Positions 24,438 through 32,352 of a stretch of DNA of 37,225 bases are shown piece by piece; positions within the stretch are counted from its first letter, which is position 1, and every line of letters starts with the position of its first letter. Origin of the DNA: Streptomyces niveiscabiei (lineage in GTDB: Bacteria > Actinomycetota > Actinomycetes > Streptomycetales > Streptomycetaceae). Below the pieces are notes generated by a model. It had not been told where the DNA came from. It did no database searches and was given only the letters and a program-made list of their open reading frames with translations. The position numbers were made by a program, and so were the translations under genes. The stretch spans positions 346 through 37,570 of the forward strand of contig NZ_LIRL01000415.1 of assembly GCF_001419795.1 (NCBI RefSeq), in the 5' to 3' direction.

Positions 24438-25199
24438 TCAGACGGTCCGGACGACGGTCCCGCCCGCTTCGAGTGCGGTGACCTCGTCCGCGGCGGCGGT
24501 GGTGTCGGTGACCAGGGTGTGCAGCGAGGCGGCGGGGCAGACGTGCGCGTAGGCCGTGTGGCCGAGTTTGCCGCCGTCGGCGGCGGCGATCACCCGGCGG
24601 GCCGAGGAGATGCCCGCCTTCTTCACCGCGGCGTCGTCGAGGTCGTAGGCGGTCAGACCGTCGGCCGCGTTCAGCCCGCAGCAGCCGATGACGGCGGTGT
24701 CGAAGCGCAGGGCCGCCAGGGACGCGAGGGTGAGGGGCCCGGTGAGGGCTCCCTCGGCGGCGCGGGGCTGTCCGCCGGGCACGACCAGCGTGGCGGGGCC
24801 GGGTGTCTCGGCGAACAGGTGGATGGCCTGGAGGGACAACGGCATCACCGTGACGGACCGCTCGCGCAGGAGGCGGGCGACCTCCAGGCAGGTGGTGCCG
24901 CTGTCCAGCAGGACGCTCTCGCCGTCGGCGACGAGTGCGCAGATCTCGGCCGCGATCCGGCGCTTGGCCTCGACCGCCTCACGGACACGCAGCGCGAAGG
25001 GGGGCTCCTCGCCCCGGAGCAGCAGCGTGCGGGCCCCGCCGCGGACGCGTTCGAGCACGCCCTGGGCGGCGAGGAGGTCGAGGTCACGCCGGATGGTCAT
25101 CTCGGAGGCGCCGGTCTGCTCGGCCAGCTTCTGGACCGTGGCCCCTCCGGAGTCCCTGACCACCTTCGCGATCAGTGCCTGTCGCTCTGCGTTCCTCAT
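24438..25199 (-). CDS. DeoR-family transcriptional repressor
   Basis: A 253-residue regulator starting MRNAERQALIAKVVRDSGGATVQKLAEQ; the frame extends far upstream through the divergent gene, but ATG 25199 gives a normal DeoR protein. The N-terminal winged helix has LAEQTGASEMTIRRDLDLLAAQG (residues about 25-47), the DeoR signature. The C-terminal sensor domain has VLLDSGTTCLEVARLL, VIGCCGLNAADGLTAYD and KAGISSARRVIAAADGGKLG, typical of sugar-phosphate binding. It is divergent from an MFS transporter over mirrored repeats and presumably represses it. The effector is unknown, likely a phosphorylated sugar. Confidence 0.9.
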   Translation of the reverse strand: MRNAERQALIAKVVRDSGGATVQKLAEQTGASEMTIRRDLDLLAAQGVLERVRGGARTLLLRGEEPPFALRVREAVEAKRRIAAEICALVADGESVLLDSGTTCLEVARLLRERSVTVMPLSLQAIHLFAETPGPATLVVPGGQPRAAEGALTGPLTLASLAALRFDTAVIGCCGLNAADGLTAYDLDDAAVKKAGISSARRVIAAADGGKLGHTAYAHVCPAASLHTLVTDTTAAADEVTALEAGGTVVRTV

Positions 25200-25208
25200 G
25201 CCGTGATT

Positions 25209-25286
25209 GAACACCATCTGAAAACGAACAACCAACGTGTTCATTAGGCGGCTTTCCAAACATCTCACTTGTTCGTTATGGTGTTC
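25209..25286. promoter_or_regulatory. Mirrored composite operator between deoR and the MFS gene
   Basis: GAACACCAT (25209-25217) plus AACGAACAA (25223-25231) on one side are matched by TTGTTCGTT (25269-25277) plus ATGGTGTTC (25278-25286) on the other, an inverted pair of composite sites. They overlap likely -10 elements: ATTGAA (read as TTCAAT on the minus strand, six bases before the deoR ATG) and TATGGT (25277-25282, seven bases before the MFS ATG). Both mRNAs may be leaderless. It is the likely DeoR binding region. Confidence 0.6.
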
Positions 25287-25289
25287 GGC

Positions 25290-26522
25290 ATGGAACGTTC
25301 CCTGCGATCCGCCCGCGTGGCGACCTACGTCTACTTCGTCCTGTGCGGCACCTTGATGGGCACCTGGGTGGTGCACATCCCCGCGATCGAGGAGCGCGTC
25401 GGCATCAGTCACGCCGCGCTCGGCGGCCTGCTGCTGGTGCTCGGGGTCGGGGCCTTCGCGGGGATGCAGGTGGCGGGTCCCCTGACCGACCGCCTCGGCA
25501 CCCGCACCGTGGTACCCGCCGGCGGCGCACTGAGCGGCGCGACCCTGCTCCTGCCCGGACTCGCCCAGGACCCGTGGACGCTCGCTGCCGCGCTGCTGGT
25601 CTTCGGGTTCTGCAACGGCTGCCTGGACGTGAGCATGAACACCCACGCCGTACACGTGGAGAAGGCGTACGGCCGCCCCGTCATGTCCGGCTTCCACGCC
25701 ACGTTCTCCGTCGGAGGTGTCCTCGCCGCGCTCACCGCGGCGGGCACGGCGAGCGCCGGCCTGCACCCGGCGGTGGCCATGGCCGCCATGGGGGCGGCCG
25801 GCGTCGTGATCGCCCTGACCGCGGCGCGTGCCCTGCTGCCCGCCCCCGCCGCCGAGAGCACAGGCCCCGCGTCGGTCGCCGGGACGACGCCGCCCGCCGA
25901 GGGCGGCAGCACGGGCCGGGTCTGGCTGCTGGCCGTCCTGGCACTGATGGTGATGCTCTGCGAAGGCGCCGCCAACGACTGGAGCGCCCTGCACCTGAAG
26001 GACGTCATGGGCGCCTCCGCCGGAGTGGCGGCCTTCGCCTACGGCACCTTCGCCGCGGCCATGACCGTCGGCCGACTGCTCGCCGACGGCATCGCCGCCC
26101 GGTTCGGCTCCCTCGCGATCGTGCGCCACGGCGCGGCCCTGGCCGCCCTCGGCATCACCCTCGTCGCCCTGGGCTCGGGGCTGTGGGCGGTGTTCACCGG
26201 CTGGGCGCTGTTCGGGCTGGGCCTGTCCGGCTGCGTCCCTCAGCTGTTCAGCGCGGCCGGCCACGCCGACCCCACCACCGCCGGGGCCAACGTCTCCCGC
26301 GTCGCCGGACTCGGCTACGTGGGCATGCTCGCCGGCCCCGCCGTGATCGGCTGGCTGGCCCACCTCGTCGCCCTCGACCACGCCTTCGTTCTCCTGACGC
26401 TGCTGTGCGTGACCACGGCCGCGGGAGCCGGAGTCCTGCGCACCACTCCCTCCGTCGTCCGCCGGGGCGGCCCGGCAGCCGACCGCACGCGCCAGGCCGA
26501 AACGACGGCCGGCCACCACTGA
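25290..26522 (+). CDS. MFS transporter (sugar/drug type)
   Basis: A 410-residue membrane protein from ATG 25290 (MERSLRSARVATYVYF); upstream in-frame TTG and ATG codons overlap the predicted promoter and are less likely starts. The N-terminal half shows GTLMGTWVVHIPAIEERVGIS, the loop GPLTDRLGTRTVVP, and a helix with FGFCNGCLDVSMNTHAVHVEK. These motifs resemble the YbjJ/fucose-permease-like branch of MFS. The second half has YGTFAAAMTVGRLLADGIAARFG. A carbohydrate-type substrate is an inference from the DeoR partner. A strong hairpin directly follows the stop. Confidence 0.87.
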   Translation: MERSLRSARVATYVYFVLCGTLMGTWVVHIPAIEERVGISHAALGGLLLVLGVGAFAGMQVAGPLTDRLGTRTVVPAGGALSGATLLLPGLAQDPWTLAAALLVFGFCNGCLDVSMNTHAVHVEKAYGRPVMSGFHATFSVGGVLAALTAAGTASAGLHPAVAMAAMGAAGVVIALTAARALLPAPAAESTGPASVAGTTPPAEGGSTGRVWLLAVLALMVMLCEGAANDWSALHLKDVMGASAGVAAFAYGTFAAAMTVGRLLADGIAARFGSLAIVRHGAALAALGITLVALGSGLWAVFTGWALFGLGLSGCVPQLFSAAGHADPTTAGANVSRVAGLGYVGMLAGPAVIGWLAHLVALDHAFVLLTLLCVTTAAGAGVLRTTPSVVRRGGPAADRTRQAETTAGHH

Positions 26523-26524
26523 CC

Positions 26525-26564
26525 GCTTGTGCGGCACGGTCCCTGACAACCGTGCCGCACAAGC
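26525..26564. terminator. Strong terminator hairpin after the MFS gene
   Basis: A perfect 16-bp stem, GCTTGTGCGGCACGGT at 26525-26540 and its complement at 26549-26564, encloses the 8-nt loop CCCTGACA, starting two bases after the MFS stop codon. There is no T tract, which is common in high-GC actinomycetes. It separates deoR/MFS from the LLM-HAD pair. Confidence 0.75.
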
Positions 26565-26655
26565 CTTCCGCTCCCGGTCACCAAGACCCGGGAACGCGTT
26601 CGGTCCCGGCCGCCACCGCCGGAGACAACGCCCTCAGCCGACCGAAGGAGCCCAG

Positions 26656-27645
26656 ATGTCCGCTTCCCCCGCACCCCTCGCCCACGGCCGTGTCGGTGTC
26701 ATGCTGCCGCTCGACCTCCCCATCGGCGAGGTGCTGCCCTACGTCCGGCGCGCCGAGGAACTGGGCTTCGACCAGGTCTGGGTGGTGGAGGACCTCGGCT
26801 GGCGCGGCGGTGTCGCGCAGGCCGCCACCGTCCTGGCCGCCACCACGCGCCTCACCGTCGGGATCGGGATCATGCCCGCCGGCGCCCGCAACGTGGCCTT
26901 CGCCGCGATGGAGCTGGCCACCCTCGCCCAGCTCCACCCCGGCCGGCTCATCGCGGGGATCGGCCACGGCATGCCCGGCTGGATGCGCCAGGTCGGCTCC
27001 TGGCCGGAAAGCCCCCTGACACTGATCAAGGAGTACGCGACAGCGCTGCGCCTGCTGGTCGCGGGGGAGCCCGGCCCCGAGAACGGCCGGTACGTGCGCT
27101 GCGAGGGCGTGGTCCTGACCGAGATCCCGGACACCGTGCCCCCGGTGATCCTGGGTGTCCGCGGCCCCAAGTCGCAGGCCGTCGCGGGCGAGGCCGCCGA
27201 CGGGCTCCTGCTGGCCGAGCCCGCCGCCCCCGGCTACATCACCGCCTCCCTGCGCCACCTGGGCCCCGCCGCCGCGAACTCCCCGGAGATCGTCGTCTAC
27301 GACGCCGCCGCCGTGGACGACGACGAGGAAACCGCCCTGACCCGGGTCCGCGCGGCCCTGGAACCGGTCGGCGAGCCGCAGTGGGCCGCGCACATCGACC
27401 CGCTGCCCTTCGCCGAGGAACTGCGCGCACACCGCGCCGCCAGCCCCGACGCCCGGCACTTCGCCCGGACGATGCCCGCCGACTGGGTCCGCGCCCTGAG
27501 CATCGCCGGGACCCCCGCCCAGGCCCGCGCCGCGATCGACGCCCGCCACGCGGCCGGCGCGACCAGCGTCGTCCTCGCCCCGGCCGGCCCCGACCGCCTG
27601 GCCGCACTGGACTCGCTCGCCCGCGCCCTGCCCCACCGGCCCTGA
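26656..27645 (+). CDS. LLM-class (luciferase-like) flavin-dependent oxidoreductase
   Basis: A 329-residue TIM-barrel protein starting MSASPAPLAHGRVGVMLPLD at ATG 26656, with AAGGAG 5 nt upstream. Family features are VRRAEELGFDQVWVVED (residues about 30-46), ATTRLTVGIGIMP, MELATLAQLHPGRLIAGIGHG and PPVILGVRGPKSQAVAGEAADGLLL, typical of bacterial luciferase-like enzymes. The cofactor is FMN or, in actinomycetes, often F420; the sequence alone does not decide. The following HAD hydrolase is 16 bp downstream and likely co-transcribed. Confidence 0.88.
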   Translation: MSASPAPLAHGRVGVMLPLDLPIGEVLPYVRRAEELGFDQVWVVEDLGWRGGVAQAATVLAATTRLTVGIGIMPAGARNVAFAAMELATLAQLHPGRLIAGIGHGMPGWMRQVGSWPESPLTLIKEYATALRLLVAGEPGPENGRYVRCEGVVLTEIPDTVPPVILGVRGPKSQAVAGEAADGLLLAEPAAPGYITASLRHLGPAAANSPEIVVYDAAAVDDDEETALTRVRAALEPVGEPQWAAHIDPLPFAEELRAHRAASPDARHFARTMPADWVRALSIAGTPAQARAAIDARHAAGATSVVLAPAGPDRLAALDSLARALPHRP

Positions 27646-27661
27646 CACCCCGAGGGAACCC

Positions 27662-28270
27662 ATGTCCACCGACGACCGCATCGTGCTCTTCGACCTCTTC
27701 GGCGTCATCGCCCGCCACCAACGCCCGGGCGCCCTGGAGAAGATGGCCGCCCGCTGCGGCACCGCCACCGACGCCTTCACCACGGCCTACTGGACCCACC
27801 GCCCGCCCTACGACGCCGGCCGGCACACCGCTTCCGCGTACTGGACCGACGTCCTGCACGCGCTGTCCCGCCCCGCCGACGCCGACACGATCGAGGAGCT
27901 GCGGCTCACCGACATCGACAGCTGGGCCCGCGTCGACGACCGCATGGTCACCTACGTGCGCGAGCTGCGGGACCGGGCCCGGGTCGCCCTGCTGTCCAAC
28001 ATCCCGGCGGACCACGCGGACGCCTTCCTCGCCGCCCAGCCCTGGCTGCACGACCTCGACCACCTCGCCTTCTCCGGGAAGATCGGCGCGGCCAAACCCG
28101 ACCCCGCCGCCTTCCGGCACTGCGTCGTCGCCCTGGGCGCGGCCCCCGCCGACTTCCTCTTCGTCGACGACCGCGAGGAGAACGTCCGCGCGGCGCAGGC
28201 CATCGGGATGAACGGGCATGTCTTCAACGGCCAGGACAACCTCGCGGCTGCGGTCGACGTATGGCTGTGA
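27662..28270 (+). CDS. HAD-superfamily hydrolase
   Basis: A 202-residue HAD-like protein starting MSTDDRIVLFDLFGVIARHQ. Motif I is FDLFGV, where the usual second Asp is replaced by Phe. Motif II is ALLSNIP, motif III is the Lys in GAAKPDPAAF, and motif IV is FVDDREENVRAA. The DLFG variant resembles YihX-type phosphatases (DLGNV), so catalysis is likely retained. Substrate unknown. It follows the LLM oxidoreductase closely and ends 103 bp before the convergent AraC gene. Confidence 0.86.
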   Translation: MSTDDRIVLFDLFGVIARHQRPGALEKMAARCGTATDAFTTAYWTHRPPYDAGRHTASAYWTDVLHALSRPADADTIEELRLTDIDSWARVDDRMVTYVRELRDRARVALLSNIPADHADAFLAAQPWLHDLDHLAFSGKIGAAKPDPAAFRHCVVALGAAPADFLFVDDREENVRAAQAIGMNGHVFNGQDNLAAAVDVWL

Positions 28271-28373
28271 GCCCGGAAGGGTGCGGGCGGGTCGCCGTCG
28301 ACCAGCAGGAGACCGGCGAGATGCCCCTCGCGGATCAGGCCCAGTTCCTCTCCGTCCCCGGGCGATGGCACCG

Positions 28374-29315
28374 TCAGGTTTGTCCCTGGTGTGTCTGCCG
28401 GAAGGCCCCCGGCGTCACCCCGGTATGACGGGTGAAGAACTTGCCGAAGTTGGTGGGTTCGGGAAAGCCCAGCCGGCGGGCGATGGTGGCCACCGGTACG
28501 TCGGTGTGGGCCAGGAGCCGCTGTCCCTCCAGGGCGACCCGGGCGTCGATGACGTGTTTCACGGGCTGCCCGGTGGCCGCGGTGCAGGCGCGGGTGAGGG
28601 TCTTGACGGTGTAGCCGAGGCGGTGGGCGTAGTCGGCGGCGCGGCGGGTGGCGGCGTAGGAGCGATCCAGCTCGGCGCGGAAGCGGGCGTACACTTCCCC
28701 GCCCGCGTACGGGTCTTGGCCGCCCTCCGGGTGGGGCAGCCGGTCGATCTGCAACAGCACGGTGGCCAGCAGGAGTTGGAGGATCTCCGCCGAGACGGTG
28801 GCCGGCTCCGGGCGGTCGTGTTCAGCGCGCAGCTGGCTCAGCAGCGTGGACAGCACGGCGTACTCGGGACGTGCACCCAGCTGCCAGCACGCCGAGCCGG
28901 ACCACTCGTTGACCAGACGGTCGGCGCTGCTGCCGTGCGGGGGAAACGCCGGCATGAACAGCAGATGCGTGCCGTTCGCCGTGCCGGGACGGACGAAACG
29001 CTGGACCTGCCCCGGCCGGACCCACAACAGGGTTCCGGGCCGGCAGGGATACGTGACGAAGTCGATGGCGTGCTCCCCGGTGCCCTCCGTGATGAGGGTG
29101 AGGGTGTGGAAGTCCACCCGGTGCACCAGGTCGGGCCGCCGGCCGTTCCGCCGCCGTCGCTCGTGCAGGGTGGCGAGATCGATGATCTCGAAACCCGGGA
29201 CCCGCTCCTCGGGCGGGTGGAAGTCCAGCCGGAGGATGGCGCCGCCCCCGAGGGGATCACCGTCACCAAGCTCTGCGGGAAGCATCGCGATCTCCAGATG
29301 TCCTCGAATTACCAT
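28374..29315 (-). CDS. AraC-family transcriptional regulator
   Basis: A 313-residue regulator with an N-terminal cupin-type sensor domain (VDFHTLTLITEGTGEHAIDF and YPCRPGTLLWVRPGQVQRFV) and a C-terminal double helix-turn-helix (residues about 215-310). The latter contains RLGYTVKTLTRACTAATGQPVKHVI and VATIARRLGFPEPTNFGKFF, the AraC signature. ATG 29315 is taken as start; ATG 29285 is an alternative. It is divergent from the MBL hydrolase gene 98 bp away and probably controls that operon. Confidence 0.88.
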   Translation of the reverse strand: MVIRGHLEIAMLPAELGDGDPLGGGAILRLDFHPPEERVPGFEIIDLATLHERRRRNGRRPDLVHRVDFHTLTLITEGTGEHAIDFVTYPCRPGTLLWVRPGQVQRFVRPGTANGTHLLFMPAFPPHGSSADRLVNEWSGSACWQLGARPEYAVLSTLLSQLRAEHDRPEPATVSAEILQLLLATVLLQIDRLPHPEGGQDPYAGGEVYARFRAELDRSYAATRRAADYAHRLGYTVKTLTRACTAATGQPVKHVIDARVALEGQRLLAHTDVPVATIARRLGFPEPTNFGKFFTRHTGVTPGAFRQTHQGQT

Positions 29316-29413
29316 GCCGCGTCTTCAGCGTATCTCGTCTGCCTGCTGTTTCACGGAGAGAGTGGAGGTCGTCAAGGCGACGCGAAGCCGCCTCAACCTC
29401 AGGGAGCATCCTC

Positions 29414-30193
29414 ATGAACGGCACGGTCACGGTCCTCGACAAGGGCGCGGTGCGCATCCACAGCTACATGTCGCCGGCGGACACGTTCCACACCACGACC
29501 CAGCTGATCGAGACCCCGGCGCGGATCGTCGCGATCGACGCCCAACTCCTGCCCGCCTACGCCGACGAGGCCGTCGCCTATGCCAAGGGCCTCGGCAAGC
29601 CGATCGACCGGCTCGTCGTCACCCACGCCCACCCGGACCACTACAACGGCGCCGCCCGCTTCGGCGTCCCCGTCCACGCCCTGGCCCGGGTGCGCGAGCA
29701 GATCATCGCCCGTGGCGACAGCAGCCTGCCCACCGGACAGGTCATCCCCGTCGGCGACTTCACCCCGTCCCTGACCATCGTCCCGGGCACCGAGGTCATC
29801 GACGGCGTCCGGTTCGTCTTCGAGGCCGTCTCCGGGGGCGAGGCCGCCGACGAGCTGCTCGTCAAGCTGCCCGAGCAGGGCGTCCTGATCGCCCAGGACC
29901 TCGTCTACCACGACGTCCACCTCTACCTGGGCAACAACGACATCACCGGCTGGCAGCAGGCCGTCGACACGCTGGCCCGCGAGTCCGGTTACGACACGAT
30001 CCTCGCCGGCCATGGCCTGCCCACCGGTCCGGAGGTCTACGACGACGTCCGCCGCTATCTGGCCGACGCCCGCGAACTGCTCGGCGACGACGGCGACGCG
30101 TACAAGAAGGCGATCGTCGACAAGTACCCGGCCCACGTCGGCCCGTTCATCATCGACATCGCCAACCGGTCGCTCTTCCCGGCCGGCAACTGA
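29414..30193 (+). CDS. Metallo-beta-lactamase-fold hydrolase
   Basis: A 259-residue protein with the metal-binding motif HAHPDH at residues 71-76 (H71, H73, D75, H76), later AQDLVYHDVHLY and LAGHGLPT, which supply the remaining ligands. There is no signal peptide, so it is cytoplasmic. Family members include glyoxalase II-like thioesterases, lactonases and other hydrolases; the substrate is not readable. It starts the + strand run that continues with two secreted propellers and an efflux pump, and is divergent from the AraC gene. Confidence 0.88.
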   Translation: MNGTVTVLDKGAVRIHSYMSPADTFHTTTQLIETPARIVAIDAQLLPAYADEAVAYAKGLGKPIDRLVVTHAHPDHYNGAARFGVPVHALARVREQIIARGDSSLPTGQVIPVGDFTPSLTIVPGTEVIDGVRFVFEAVSGGEAADELLVKLPEQGVLIAQDLVYHDVHLYLGNNDITGWQQAVDTLARESGYDTILAGHGLPTGPEVYDDVRRYLADARELLGDDGDAYKKAIVDKYPAHVGPFIIDIANRSLFPAGN

Positions 30194-30295
30194 ACACCCT
30201 CGCCGCGCGTATCCGGAGGCGTTCGCGTGGCCCGTATGCCCTCGACTCATCGCCTCCACCCGTTGATCACCCGCATCCCGCTACGGAGATCCGTC

Positions 30296-31285
30296 ATGTC
30301 ACACGCCCGCCTTCCCCGTCCCCGTGCCACCGCCATAGCGGTCGCCACCCTCCTCATGCTGGGCGGCGCCGCCCCGGCCCTGGCCGCACCCCGGGGCGAT
30401 GCGCACCACCGAGAACCGCTGCCGCGCAGTTACACGATCCCCGGCGACAAGACGTACCCCGAGGGAATCGCCCGCCAGCAGCACACTCCCTACTTCTACG
30501 TCGGCAGCACCACCGACGGCACCATCTACCGCGGCGACATCCACCAGGGCGCGACCACGGTGTTCCTGCCCGGCGGCCAGGACGGACGGGTGTCGGTCGC
30601 CGGCATGAAGACCGACCGCGCCGGACGGCTCATCGTCGCCGGAGGCGTCAGCGGCAAGGTCTTCGTCTACGACACCCGCACGCGTGCCCTGTTGCACGTG
30701 TTCGACAACGGCCGCAGCGACTCCTTCCTCAACGACGTCGCCCTCGCCCCCAACGGCGACGCGTACATCTCGGACTCCACGCACCCGGCGCTGTGGCACA
30801 TCACCGCCGCCGAGCTGAAGAGCAAGCAGGTCGATCAGCCGCTGCGCGTGGGCGTGGACCTGAGCCACTCCCCGATGGTCTACGACGCCGGCTTCAACGG
30901 AAACGGCCTGGTGGTCACCGGCGACGGCCGCTACGTCCTGCTCGCCGACTACAACGACCACGTCTTCTACCGTGTCGACGTCCGCACCCACGAGGTCGTA
31001 CCGATCGACCTCGGCGGCGCCAAGGGCGTCTCCGGCGACGGCCTCCTCCTCACGGGGCACACCCTGACCGCCGTCACCGAACTCGACAACCCCGACGGCC
31101 AGATCGCCGTACTGAAGCTCAACGACGACTACACCACGGCCCACCTCATCAGGACGGTCCACGGCCACGGCATGCACAGCCCGTCCACGGCCGCCTTCGA
31201 CGGCCAGGACCTGCTGATCGTCAACTTCCAGTTCCAGATCGCCGATCCGAAGCTCCCGTTCGACGTGGTGCGGGTCCACGTCTGA
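30296..31285 (+). CDS. Exported beta-propeller (SMP-30/NHL-like) protein
   Basis: A 329-residue protein starting MSHARLPRPRATAIAVATLL at ATG 30296, with GGAG upstream; the frame opens 23 codons earlier but that part is unlike a signal peptide. It has a Sec signal sequence with an ALA cleavage site (PALAAPRG). The mature part has repeats of the type GTIYRGDIHQG, GKVFVYDTRTR, GDAYISDSTHPALWH and HVFYRVDVRT, typical of SMP-30/gluconolactonase-like six-bladed propellers. Catalytic metal ligands are not certain. It lies about 100 bp after the MBL gene. Confidence 0.82.
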   Translation: MSHARLPRPRATAIAVATLLMLGGAAPALAAPRGDAHHREPLPRSYTIPGDKTYPEGIARQQHTPYFYVGSTTDGTIYRGDIHQGATTVFLPGGQDGRVSVAGMKTDRAGRLIVAGGVSGKVFVYDTRTRALLHVFDNGRSDSFLNDVALAPNGDAYISDSTHPALWHITAAELKSKQVDQPLRVGVDLSHSPMVYDAGFNGNGLVVTGDGRYVLLADYNDHVFYRVDVRTHEVVPIDLGGAKGVSGDGLLLTGHTLTAVTELDNPDGQIAVLKLNDDYTTAHLIRTVHGHGMHSPSTAAFDGQDLLIVNFQFQIADPKLPFDVVRVHV

Positions 31286-31364
31286 CCCCGGTCACCGGCA
31301 AGGCCGTACGACTTGTCGACGGCCGCACCGGCGCCCTCGCCACCACCCCACAGGAGAAACCCCC

Positions 31365-32306
31365 ATGCGCCTCCGCATCTCTCTGATCACGCTCGCCACG
31401 ACCGCAGCCCTTCTCGCAACCGCAGCCACCGCCGACGCGGTGACCGAGCCGCTCTCGGGGGCGCACATCACCGACCACTTCGACCTGGCGGCCGAGCAGC
31501 AGCCCGAGAACATCGCCGTCGACCGCACCGGGACTGCCTACCTGACCTTCTCCTTCGCCCGGCAGATCGTCCGCGTCGTGCCGGGCCGTCGCCCGCACAT
31601 GCTGGCCACGCTGCCCGCCCCCGCCAAGGCGAGCACCCCCAACCTGGGCAAGGCGTTCGTCGGCGGCATCGCCCGCGCAGGCGACGGCACCCTGTACGTC
31701 ACCTACGCCACCGGCACCGCCGACCTCACCGGCGTCTGGGCCGTCCGCCCCGGTGGCCGCCCGCACCGCATCGCCCCCCTGCCCGCCGACGGACTGCCCA
31801 ACGGACTCGCCCTCGATCAGCGCGCCGAGCAGCTCTACGTCACGGACTCCGTGCACGGCGTCATCTACCGCCTGCCCGCACGCGGAGGAAAAGCGACGGT
31901 CTGGGCGACGGGCACGCAACTGGAGCCCACCACCTTCGCGGGCGCCAACGGCCTCAAGCTGCACAACGGTTCCGTCTGGGCCACCAACCTCGACCGGGGC
32001 ACCGTCCTGCGCATCCCGGTCACCGCCAAGGGCGCCGCGGGAAGGATCCAGGTCCGGGCCACCGGTATGCCCTCCGTCGACGACTTCGCCTTCATCGGCC
32101 ACGGCGACACCCTCCTCGCCGCCCGGGACGACAACGAGGTCGACCTCGTCCGCCCCGACGGCACCCACACCGCCGTCCTCACCCCGGCCGACGGCCTCCA
32201 GACACCCACGTCCGTCGCGGTGCACCACGGCACGGTGTACGTCCCCAGCGCCGCCTACCTGACCGGCAAGGACCCCAACCTCCTCATCGCCCGCATCGAC
32301 CGCTGA
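31365..32306 (+). CDS. Second exported beta-propeller (SMP-30/NHL-like) protein
   Basis: A 313-residue protein with a Sec signal peptide (MRLRISLITLATTAALLATA, cleavage after TADA) and repeats such as PENIAVDRTGTAYLTFSFARQIVRV, LPNGLALDQRAEQLYVTDSVHGVIYR and GSVWATNLDRGTVLRIPV, the recurrent six-bladed pattern of gluconolactonase-like propellers. AGGAG 8 nt before ATG 31365. It follows its paralogue-like neighbour by 79 bp; the two share fold but little identity, so they may act on related external substrates. Confidence 0.83.
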   Translation: MRLRISLITLATTAALLATAATADAVTEPLSGAHITDHFDLAAEQQPENIAVDRTGTAYLTFSFARQIVRVVPGRRPHMLATLPAPAKASTPNLGKAFVGGIARAGDGTLYVTYATGTADLTGVWAVRPGGRPHRIAPLPADGLPNGLALDQRAEQLYVTDSVHGVIYRLPARGGKATVWATGTQLEPTTFAGANGLKLHNGSVWATNLDRGTVLRIPVTAKGAAGRIQVRATGMPSVDDFAFIGHGDTLLAARDDNEVDLVRPDGTHTAVLTPADGLQTPTSVAVHHGTVYVPSAAYLTGKDPNLLIARIDR

Positions 32307-32352
32307 CGGCACGCACAGCGGCATCGGCCCTACCCGACAGCCTGGAATCGAC

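Noticed and set aside
24438..26549. Long minus-strand frame joining deoR with sequence antisense to the MFS gene
   Set aside because: The antisense part is low-complexity G/A/R-rich and DeoR homology begins at residue 1 of the 253-residue protein.
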